6,193 nucleotides of DNA. Source: Microscillaceae bacterium (GTDB lineage Bacteria > Bacteroidota > Bacteroidia > Cytophagales > Microscillaceae). Made by a program: the position numbers and the translations under genes. Numbering within the stretch: position 1 is the stretch's first letter; each line of letters opens with the position of its first letter. The DNA lies in assembly GCA_003449595.1 (NCBI GenBank), contig DMHB01000362.1:1-6193 (forward strand). Reading direction: 5' to 3'. Below the pieces are notes generated by a model. It was not told the origin of the DNA. It did no database searches and saw nothing but the letters and a program-made list of their open reading frames with translations. This document shows, piece by piece, positions 1 to 5,128 of this stretch.

Positions 1-407
1 ATAATCTCCTCGGCAGCGTCCAAAGAGCCTTTTTTGCGGCAATAAATGGGATATTCCTTTCCTTCTTCAAAACGAGAATAATAAAAATACGCATTCAAGA
101 AGTAAGGCACCGACAGGTCGGTTTCTTTGATGCGGCCTTTGATTTCTTGAAAAAGGTTTTTCCTCAAATCATCGGCAGAGGCCAAGGCTTGTTCCGCGTA
201 AGCATTTTCGGCTTCGAGATAGGCAATGACCTCAGGATTTTCGCGCTCGTTGAGCCAGTAATAATCGTCGGTGCGGATTTGCCCGTGTTTTTCCAATTGC
301 TTGGGCTTTTTTGCCACATCGGGAGGTGTAATTTGTGCGATAGATTGCCAAGAGAATGCCATACAAACCAAGAGTAAAAAAAGTGTTTGAATCTGTTGAA
401 ACTGCAT
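1..407 (-). CDS. ptrB: Oligopeptidase B-like S9A serine peptidase, N-terminal part (cut by the window edge)
   Basis: Reading the minus strand from the ATG at 407-405 gives 135 codons with no stop before the window edge, so only the N-terminus is present. Residues 1-24 look like a Sec signal peptide (hydrophobic core 9-18, cleavage near SIA-Q at 24/25), suggesting periplasmic or exported placement. Residues 38-70 follow the oligopeptidase B (protease II) N-terminus closely: a LEKHG stretch, then DDYYWLNERENPEV at 47-60 and YLEAENAY at 63-70; 87-122 continues with the family pattern EIKGRIKETD and VPYFLNAYFYYSRFEEGKEYPIY. The family cleaves peptides after Lys/Arg with a Ser-Asp-His triad in the C-terminal alpha/beta-hydrolase domain; that domain and most of the beta-propeller lie outside the window. 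Full members are about 690-720 aa. An in-frame Met16 exists, but it would remove half of the signal peptide. It is divergent from the permease at 535. Family call is firm by motif recall; the exported location is inference. Confidence 0.88.
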   Translation of the reverse strand, partial: MQFQQIQTLFLLLVCMAFSWQSIAQITPPDVAKKPKQLEKHGQIRTDDYYWLNERENPEVIAYLEAENAYAEQALASADDLRKNLFQEIKGRIKETDLSVPYFLNAYFYYSRFEEGKEYPIYCRKKGSLDAAEEI

Positions 408-430
408 AAAATAATAGTGGATAAAGTTGG

Positions 431-447
431 TAAGTTGTACAAACTTA
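431..447. promoter_or_regulatory. Small dyad overlapping the peptidase promoter (possible operator)
   Basis: TAAGTT (431-436) and AACTTA (442-447) are perfect inverted 6-bp arms around a 5-bp centre. The same stretch contains the 8-bp palindrome TTGTACAA at 435-442. The dyad covers the minus-strand -7 element. It matches no Zur, MntR or Fur box that I recognise, and short AT-rich palindromes arise by chance, so a regulatory role is only a suggestion. Confidence 0.22.
440..447 (-). promoter_or_regulatory. Bacteroidota -7 promoter element for the peptidase gene
   Basis: On the minus strand 447-440 reads TAAGTTTG, a full match to the Bacteroidota -7 consensus TAnnTTTG. It ends 33 nt before the peptidase start codon, so transcription would begin roughly 26 nt upstream of the ATG. 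The -33 element is poor: the nearest TTG lies only 14 nt upstream, shorter than the usual 17-23. The element lies inside the 431-447 dyad, so a regulator bound there could block it. Confidence 0.5.
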
Positions 448-495
448 ATCGAAAGTTTCTGCAAAACGCACGAATTGTGTCCTTGCTTGGCCTTA

Positions 496-530
496 TTGTA
501 GCATAATATCGGATACAACCCTTAATTTTG
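496..530 (+). promoter_or_regulatory. Candidate promoter of the metal permease gene
   Basis: TAATTTTG at 523-530 matches TAnnTTTG fully. A TTG at 496-498 could act as the -33 element, but the 24-nt spacer is slightly long. The -7 element ends only 4 nt before the ATG at 535, so initiation from it would give an mRNA with almost no leader. The upstream stretch also holds an imperfect inverted repeat, TTGTA (496-500) with TACAA (514-518). Confidence 0.4.
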
Positions 531-534
531 GGCT

Positions 535-1428
535 ATGAACTGGGCACAAACCTTTATTGATTTCTTTTCTTTCAAAGACCCCAACGTCCGCTGGGTAGTG
601 TTGGGTGTTTGGATACTCTCGGCCACTTCGGGTTTTGTAGGGGTATTTGCCTATTTGCGCAAGCGTTCGCTCGTGGGCGATGCCGTTTCACACGCCATTT
701 TGCCGGGTATTTGCATTGCTTTTATGCTTACCCGCGTCAAAAACCCTTGGATATTGATGACAGGCGCTTTCGTTGCCGGATGGTTGGCCATTTTGTGCAT
801 CGACTGGATAACCCAGCAAACCAAAATCAAGACCGACGCAGCCACCGCCCTGGTGCTATCGGTGTTTTATGGCGTAGGCATTTTATTGCTTACTACCATC
901 CAACAAAGCGGTAGTGGGGCGCAATCGGGTTTAGACCATTTCTTGTTTGGCAAAGCTGCTGCACTCACTTTCGAAGATTTTATTCCCTTGTTGGTATCTG
1001 GCGCAGTAATGCTGGGCATTGTGTTGCTCTTTTTCAATACGTTCCGCTTGGTTTGCTTCGATCCGGCTTTTGCCCAAGTGCTGGGCATCCCGGTGGTACG
1101 AATTGAGCAGTTGATTTCGTCGCTTACTGTAGTCGCCATCGCCATAGGTATTCAAGCGGTTGGGGTGGTGTTGATGGTTGCCTTGTTGATTACGCCAGCA
1201 GCCTCGGGGCGTTATTGGACCTACCGTTTGGGTACTTTATTGGTAATTGCGGCTGTATTTGGTTCTTTGGCAGGCATTGGTGGCGCATTCATTTCGTATG
1301 CAATGCCCAAAATGCCTACCGGCCCTTGGGTGGTGTTGATGCTGAGCCTGATCGCGGTGGTGTCGGTTTTTTTGGGCAAAGAACGTGGTATTTTGATTCG
1401 TAAACTTCGCCAAATTCAAAAAAAATAG
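535..1428 (+). CDS. ABC-3 family metal ion (Mn/Zn/Fe) transporter permease
   Basis: The 297-residue protein is an inner-membrane permease of the ABC-3 family (MntB/TroC/ZnuB type), which moves Mn2+, Zn2+ or Fe2+ inward when paired with an ATPase and a metal-binding lipoprotein. The opening DPNVRWVVLG at 15-24 is typical of the family. Also typical are GDAVSHAILPG at 48-58, FDPAFAQVLGIPV at 175-187, and VVLMVALLITPAASG at 211-225. Strongly hydrophobic stretches near 20-40, 51-66, 72-91, 103-121, 149-168, 192-222, 234-255 and 263-281 agree with a multi-spanning topology. Length is normal and the ATG at 535 fits the usual N-terminus. No cognate ATPase or binding protein is adjacent; the ATPase at 4314 is from another family. 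The ORF ends 4 nt before the plug gene, implying co-transcription. The exact metal cannot be read from the sequence. Confidence 0.92.
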   Translation: MNWAQTFIDFFSFKDPNVRWVVLGVWILSATSGFVGVFAYLRKRSLVGDAVSHAILPGICIAFMLTRVKNPWILMTGAFVAGWLAILCIDWITQQTKIKTDAATALVLSVFYGVGILLLTTIQQSGSGAQSGLDHFLFGKAAALTFEDFIPLLVSGAVMLGIVLLFFNTFRLVCFDPAFAQVLGIPVVRIEQLISSLTVVAIAIGIQAVGVVLMVALLITPAASGRYWTYRLGTLLVIAAVFGSLAGIGGAFISYAMPKMPTGPWVVLMLSLIAVVSVFLGKERGILIRKLRQIQKK

Positions 1429-1432
1429 TGTT

Positions 1433-2776
1433 ATGAAATTTATACTCAAACCGGCTAAATTATTTTGGGGAAATATCGGATGGTGGGTGTTATTGGCGGG
1501 TTGTGTGCCCATTCAATCGACTACTACCAAAACCGGCCAAGGTGCTTTGGTTACTTCTAATAAGATGCTGCTAATGCAAGACCGCAACTATGAGGAGAGC
1601 ATCAAAACGGTAGTGTTCACCTTGCAAAGTACAGCCATGCAGCGTAGCTTGTTGCCACCAGTTATTCCGCTCAGCCAAGGTATCCCGCTTCAGTTAGAAT
1701 TTGACCAAATAGACAGCTACTTCCGCGATTACAGCGCCAAAATCATCCATTGCAACGCCGATTGGAAACCCTCAGCCCTTTATGAAACAGATTACTTGAG
1801 CGAGTACAACGACTTTCCCATTCGCCAGTACGACTTGTCGTTCAATACCAAAGTAGGGTATGTGCATTATAAGTTTGTATTGCCTCCCGTAAAGGTTTCG
1901 GGCAACTATGTGGTGGTGGTTTACCGCACCGGCAACCCACAAGATGTGATGCTTTCGCGTAGGTTTGTGGTGTATGAAAACTTAGTGGGTATTTTGCCCC
2001 AGGTGCGCAGCTCGACGGTGGTTTCGCAAACAATGCAAAACCAACAAATCGACTTTACCATTGGCTACACCAATTACGAATTGCGCAACCCCCGTGATGA
2101 GGTAAAGGTAACCATCCGGCAAAATTATCGGTGGGACAATGCCATTTATGACCTGAAGCCCTTGTATGTCAGAGAGTTAGACAAAGCCTTGGAATACAAC
2201 TACTTCAGTGGTGAGAACAACTTCAAAGGAGGCAACGAGTTCCGCCGGTTCGACTTGCAAAGTTTGTTGTATTTGGGCTTCCATCTTGAACAAATTGATG
2301 CCGAAAACCCCATCGAAACCCGTGTAAGACTACAAAACGATGGCTTGCGCCAAAAAGAACCTTATGTGCTTTTGCCAGATAACAACGGTGGCTTTTTTAT
2401 AAACATCACTGAATTTGCCAACCGTGGCGATACCGATGCCGACTACGCCAAGGTGTATTTTACGCTCAAATCGCCCACCAAACTGCCCGAAGATGTTTAT
2501 ATTTTGGGGGCTTTCAACAACTGGGTGGCCGATGCGCAGAGCAAAATGACTTACTTTGAACAAGACCAAGCCTACCAAAAAAGTATTTTGCTTAAACAAG
2601 GGTTGTACGACTACTGCTATGCCGTGCCGACTGTAAACCAAGGAATGGATGCGTCGCCCATTGAAGGCAGCCACCAAAATACCAACAACCGCTACGACAT
2701 CATTGTCTATTACCGCCCCTTGGGGGTGCGTGCCGACCGCGTGATTGGCTACCGCGATTTTAATGCTTTCAACTAA
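1433..2776 (+). CDS. Type IX secretion system plug-family protein (DUF5103), predicted lipoprotein
   Basis: This 447-residue protein matches the DUF5103 family, now named after the Plug protein that closes the periplasmic side of the SprA translocon in the Bacteroidota type IX secretion system. The segment around 56-182 has the family signature HCNADW at 106-111 and SFNT at 136-139. A middle region carries RWDNAIYDLKP at 233-243 and GGNEFRRFD at 266-274. A C-terminal E-set/CBM48-like stretch contains VYILGAFNNW at 355-364 and ILLKQGLYDY at 385-394. It closes with EGSHQNTNNRYD and VYYRPLGVRADRVIGY at 411-440. The N-terminus has a hydrophobic stretch ending in the lipobox LAGC, Cys24, so it is probably lipid-anchored. 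Membership is well supported; which paralogue this is, and whether it acts as the true translocon plug, cannot be told here. It starts 4 nt after the permease stop, probably in the same operon. Confidence 0.88.
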   Translation: MKFILKPAKLFWGNIGWWVLLAGCVPIQSTTTKTGQGALVTSNKMLLMQDRNYEESIKTVVFTLQSTAMQRSLLPPVIPLSQGIPLQLEFDQIDSYFRDYSAKIIHCNADWKPSALYETDYLSEYNDFPIRQYDLSFNTKVGYVHYKFVLPPVKVSGNYVVVVYRTGNPQDVMLSRRFVVYENLVGILPQVRSSTVVSQTMQNQQIDFTIGYTNYELRNPRDEVKVTIRQNYRWDNAIYDLKPLYVRELDKALEYNYFSGENNFKGGNEFRRFDLQSLLYLGFHLEQIDAENPIETRVRLQNDGLRQKEPYVLLPDNNGGFFINITEFANRGDTDADYAKVYFTLKSPTKLPEDVYILGAFNNWVADAQSKMTYFEQDQAYQKSILLKQGLYDYCYAVPTVNQGMDASPIEGSHQNTNNRYDIIVYYRPLGVRADRVIGYRDFNAFN

Positions 2777-2825
2777 TGGCAGGTATAAACGGCTCATTCA
2801 AGTAGCCACCAGACGTTTTGCCTCA

Positions 2826-2853
2826 GCCCTACAATTGGGCATTTTCGTTTTTT
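2826..2853 (+). terminator. Weak intrinsic terminator after the plug gene
   Basis: GCCC (2826-2829) can pair with GGGC (2837-2840) across a 7-nt loop, followed by a T-rich tail with six consecutive T at 2848-2853. The stem is only 4 bp, so it is marginal. It overlaps the -33 element of the next promoter. It is the best terminator-like structure in the 118-bp gap between plug and lipoprotein genes. Confidence 0.3.
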
Positions 2854-2866
2854 ACATATAGCTTTG
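2835..2866 (+). promoter_or_regulatory. Bacteroidota-type promoter (TTG-N21-TAGCTTTG) for the lipoprotein-methyltransferase-ATPase operon
   Basis: TAGCTTTG at 2859-2866 is a full match to TAnnTTTG, and TTG at 2835-2837 lies 21 nt upstream, inside the accepted 17-23 range. It is the best-formed promoter in the window. Initiation about 7 nt after the -7 element leaves roughly 20 nt before the ATG at 2895. This also argues against the TTG start codon at 2877, which would fall almost at the transcript's 5' end. Confidence 0.6.
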
Positions 2867-2894
2867 TCAAACTTTTTTGAAAATACCTACTCTT

Positions 2895-3506
2895 ATGAAA
2901 TTTTCCCTACGTCTGGCTACTTTGGTTTTGGCAGCAATGGTATGGACTGCTTGCGGCAGCGATAACGTACAACAAAAAAACCAAACCGATGCCAACAAAG
3001 GAGGCGAAAGCAAACAAGCGTCCTCTGAAACCATACCGGCTGATTTCTTGCTGCGCACCGTCAACGCCTACCAAGTGGTAATACCTAAATATTTGTCGGA
3101 TGTGCAAGACCTGAACGCTGTGGCCTCGTTGCAATGCAAAAACGCCGAGAAAGAGTTCTACCTTATCGTGATCGACGAACCCAAAGAAAAGGAAAAGGGC
3201 GATAAAAAAAGCCTGACAGCCTTTTATGATATGATGATAAAGGGTTTGATAGGCGAAAACATTGTCAGCGCTACCCAACCCATTACCCAGAAAAGCAACA
3301 ATGTTGAAAAAATGCAGTGGGAAGCAGTCGCTCAAATCGAAAATGTGCGCGTACAATATTATATGGCCGCTTTTGAGAGCGAAACTCATTTTTATCAGTT
3401 GGTGATTTGGATGTATGAAGACGATAAAGATGCTTTTGTCAAAGATGTGCAAACCATCATTCAGTCATTCAAAGAAAAAGACACCAAAAAAAACCTGGTA
3501 AAATAG
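2895..3506 (+). CDS. Small predicted lipoprotein of unknown function
   Basis: The ATG at 2895 is preferred over the in-frame TTG at 2877: it gives a clean lipoprotein signal (Lys2, Arg6, hydrophobic 7-17, then Cys20) and leaves room for a leader after the promoter. The mature 203-residue precursor begins CGSDN, with a low-complexity hydrophilic linker rich in Gln, Lys, Asn and Ser to about residue 45. The lipobox WTAC is looser than usual because Trp is at -3. The domain at about 48-195 has alternating beta-like segments (EFYLIVID 87-94, VRVQYYMAAF 151-160, FYQLVIWMY 166-174) and a final amphipathic helix (DDKDAFVKDVQTIIQSF 176-192). This layout recalls PsbP/DcrB-like small lipoproteins, but only as a fold guess. 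I do not recognise the family. It is first in a probable operon, 12 nt before the methyltransferase. Confidence 0.8.
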   Translation: MKFSLRLATLVLAAMVWTACGSDNVQQKNQTDANKGGESKQASSETIPADFLLRTVNAYQVVIPKYLSDVQDLNAVASLQCKNAEKEFYLIVIDEPKEKEKGDKKSLTAFYDMMIKGLIGENIVSATQPITQKSNNVEKMQWEAVAQIENVRVQYYMAAFESETHFYQLVIWMYEDDKDAFVKDVQTIIQSFKEKDTKKNLVK

Positions 3507-3518
3507 CCTTGGCCTGCT

Positions 3519-4298
3519 ATGCTGAAAAGGATTATCAGTTATGTCATTCGGTTTGTGCCCCGCCCGCTCTTGCAAATCATCAGCCCTTGGGTATTGCCCA
3601 TTTTGGCGCTTTTTTACCGTGGCAACCGAGTGGCGTGCCCCATCTGCCAGAGCCAGTTTAGGCAGTTTTTACCTTATGGTCGTGGGGCTTCTGCCCGCCC
3701 TAATGCCTTGTGTCCCAAGTGTTTGGCCTTAGAACGACACCGGCTCATCTGGCTATACCTGCAACAACAAACCGATTTTTTTACACGTCCGCAAAGCCTG
3801 CTCCACATCGCCCCCGAGCCGTGTTTTATTACCTACTTAAGTCGCCAGCAGGGCTTGCAATACATCACCGCCGACTTTGAATCGCCGCTGGCACAGGTGA
3901 AAATGGATATTCACCAAATGCCCTTTGAAGACAACCAGTTCGATGTAGTATTTTGCAACCACGTCCTCGAACACGTAACCGACGATATCCAAGCGATGCG
4001 CGAAATCAATCGTGTACTGAAACCCAACGGATGGGCTATTTTGCAGGTGCCTTTCATCCAACCCGACTTGGCCACCACTTTTGAAGACACCACCCTGACC
4101 GACCCTGCCGAGCGTTTTCGGCTTTTTGGACAAGAAGACCACGTGCGGATGTATGGCCAAGACTACCCCCAACGCATCGCGCAAGCGGGACTATTGGCTG
4201 AAGCCAACCGGTTTGTTTTCAGCCTGCCGCCCGAAACCCTCCAACGGTATGCCTTGCCTGCCACCGAAATTATTTATATTGGGAGGAAAAAAAGTTAA
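3519..4298 (+). CDS. Zinc-ribbon class I SAM-dependent methyltransferase
   Basis: This 259-residue protein has three parts. Residues 1-33 are basic and hydrophobic and could associate with the membrane. Residues 40-68 hold two Cys pairs (CPIC 40-43, CPKC 65-68) that would bind one zinc ion, followed by LERHRLIWLYL at 71-81. From about 93 there is a Methyltransf_11-like Rossmann fold: LLHIAPEP at 94-101 in place of the glycine-rich SAM motif I, ITADFESP at 116-123 with the acidic residue expected to contact ribose, FDVVFCNHVLEHV at 141-153, and RVLKPNGWAILQVP at 165-178. A C-terminal FGQEDHVRMYG and ALPATEIIYIGRKK complete a pattern I recall as a recurring Bacteroidota family. The methyl acceptor is unknown. 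It lies 12 nt after the lipoprotein gene and 15 nt before the ATPase. Without the canonical GxGxG loop, activity is likely but not proven by sequence. Confidence 0.86.
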   Translation: MLKRIISYVIRFVPRPLLQIISPWVLPILALFYRGNRVACPICQSQFRQFLPYGRGASARPNALCPKCLALERHRLIWLYLQQQTDFFTRPQSLLHIAPEPCFITYLSRQQGLQYITADFESPLAQVKMDIHQMPFEDNQFDVVFCNHVLEHVTDDIQAMREINRVLKPNGWAILQVPFIQPDLATTFEDTTLTDPAERFRLFGQEDHVRMYGQDYPQRIAQAGLLAEANRFVFSLPPETLQRYALPATEIIYIGRKKS

Positions 4299-4306
4299 GT
4301 CCTCCC
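4281..4306. repeat. Perfect 7-bp inverted repeat across the methyltransferase stop codon
   Basis: GGGAGGA (4281-4287) pairs perfectly with TCCTCCC (4300-4306) across a 12-nt loop containing the TAA stop (4296-4298). The right arm runs into a second TCCTCCT (4307-4313) abutting the ATPase ATG, so two pairing registers exist. No T-run follows, so it is not a classical terminator. It could slow ribosomes or tune ATPase translation; that is inference. Confidence 0.4.
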
Positions 4307-4313
4307 TCCTCCT

Positions 4314-5063
4314 ATGATACGATTAGAACAGGTTTCGAAAACCTTCAACGCCGGCACCCCCAGCGAGGTGAAAGCCTTGCAAAACATTCAGCTCAACATT
4401 GCCCCTCAAACTTATTTGGTGCTGCTGGGCGCGAATGGCTCGGGTAAATCGACCTTACTCAATGCCATTGCGGGCAGTTTTCGGGTTGACAAAGGCGAGA
4501 TTTGGATTGATAATCAGGATGTTACCTCGCTCAAAGATTTTCAACGCAGCCCTTGGATTGCGCGCATTTTTCAAAACCCGCTCAGCGGCACCGCCCCTGA
4601 CCTCAGCGTGATTGACAACTTCCGGCTGGCAGCCTTGCGCACCCGCCCCAAAGGATTGCGCATTGGGGTAAATGCCGCCTTCAAAGCACAAGTAAAAGAA
4701 AAAATTGCCCTGTTGGGGATGGGTTTGGAAAATAAAATAGAACAAGCGATGGGTACGCTTTCGGGAGGGCAGCGCCAAGCCCTGACGCTGATGATGGCCG
4801 TGATGGACGAAACCAAAATACTACTAATGGACGAACCCACCGCCGCTTTAGACCCTCGGTCGGCAGAAACCCTGATGCAGAAAGCCGATGAAATCATCCG
4901 TACTTTTCAACTCACCGCCATCTTGGTAACCCACCACCTGAAAGATGCCCACCGGTTTGGTAACCGCGTCATTCAAATGGAGCAAGGGCAAGTGCTGCGC
5001 GACTTAGATGCTACGGCCAAAAGCGCCCTCCACCTCAGCGATTTGTTTGGGTGGTTTGAGTAA
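4314..5063 (+). CDS. ABC transporter ATP-binding protein, COG1101 type (partners not in the window)
   Basis: All nucleotide-binding motifs are present in the 249 residues: Walker A GANGSGKST at 39-47, Q-loop Gln87, signature LSGGQ at 149-153, Walker B ILLMDE at 169-174 with catalytic Glu174, D-loop ALD at 178-180, and switch His207. The stretches RIFQNPLSGTAPDLSV at 84-99 and GLENKIEQAMGTLSGGQRQAL at 137-157 (broken here only by variable positions) are characteristic of COG1101 ATPases. These work with an ABC_sub_bind-type lipoprotein (PF04392) and a COG4120 permease; some characterised members import aromatic amino acids. Neither partner is here. The gene is last in a probable operon with the lipoprotein and methyltransferase, and a hairpin follows 16 nt after its stop. 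The C-terminal DLFGWFE matches the usual family ending, so it is complete. Substrate unknown; the lipoprotein at 2895 does not resemble a PF04392 binding protein. Confidence 0.88.
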   Translation: MIRLEQVSKTFNAGTPSEVKALQNIQLNIAPQTYLVLLGANGSGKSTLLNAIAGSFRVDKGEIWIDNQDVTSLKDFQRSPWIARIFQNPLSGTAPDLSVIDNFRLAALRTRPKGLRIGVNAAFKAQVKEKIALLGMGLENKIEQAMGTLSGGQRQALTLMMAVMDETKILLMDEPTAALDPRSAETLMQKADEIIRTFQLTAILVTHHLKDAHRFGNRVIQMEQGQVLRDLDATAKSALHLSDLFGWFE

Positions 5064-5071
5064 GGGGGAAT

Positions 5072-5106
5072 TTGGCTTTATGGGAATAGTTACTTATTTT
5101 TATTTG
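5072..5106 (+). promoter_or_regulatory. Weak candidate promoter of the kinase-like gene
   Basis: TTTATTTG at 5099-5106 differs from TAnnTTTG at one position (T for A at the second base) and lies 22 nt before the ATG at 5129. A TTG at 5072-5074 sits 24 nt upstream, slightly beyond the usual spacing. The -7 element falls at the edge and inside the loop of the 5080-5121 dyad. If transcription does not read through from the ATPase, this is the best start signal available. Confidence 0.3.
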
Positions 5107-5128
5107 AGTAATTAATCCCATTCGTTTT
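5080..5128 (+). terminator. Imperfect 15-bp hairpin with T-rich tail after the ABC ATPase gene
   Basis: Positions 5080-5094 pair with 5107-5121 across a 12-nt loop: 13 Watson-Crick pairs, one G-T wobble (5089/5112) and one A-A mismatch (5086/5115). The tail TTCGTTTT at 5121-5128 follows directly. Stem plus T-rich tail, 16 nt after the ATPase stop, fit an intrinsic terminator ending the operon. The same dyad brackets a promoter-like element, so an operator is the alternative reading. Confidence 0.55.

Noticed and set aside
164..442. 92-codon minus-strand ORF and the 147-377 plus-strand ORF near the left edge
   Set aside because: Both overlap the oligopeptidase B reading frame, which has clear family motifs; their own translations show no family features. 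They are shadows.
408..534. Zur, Fur or MntR box controlling the metal permease
   Set aside because: The dyads present do not match any consensus I know for these regulators, so no named operator is called.
2491..2620. CBM48/glycogen-binding function for the plug protein's C-terminal region
   Set aside because: The stretch VYILGAFNNW resembles the E-set fold used by CBM48, but it is a normal part of DUF5103 proteins; starch binding cannot be claimed from fold similarity.
2330..2797. 155-codon minus-strand ORF opposite the plug gene
   Set aside because: It lies almost wholly antisense to a well-recognised plug-family coding region, has no promoter or family motif, and its length reflects the codon bias of the sense gene.
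2907..3452. 181-codon minus-strand ORF opposite the lipoprotein gene
   Set aside because: The sense strand has a promoter, a lipoprotein signal and operon spacing; the antisense product shows nothing recognisable.
535..5063. Metal permease (535) and ABC ATPase (4314) as parts of one transporter
   Set aside because: The permease is ABC-3 family and needs a MntA/ZnuC-type ATPase. The ATPase carries COG1101 features and is in a separate operon about 2.9 kb away.
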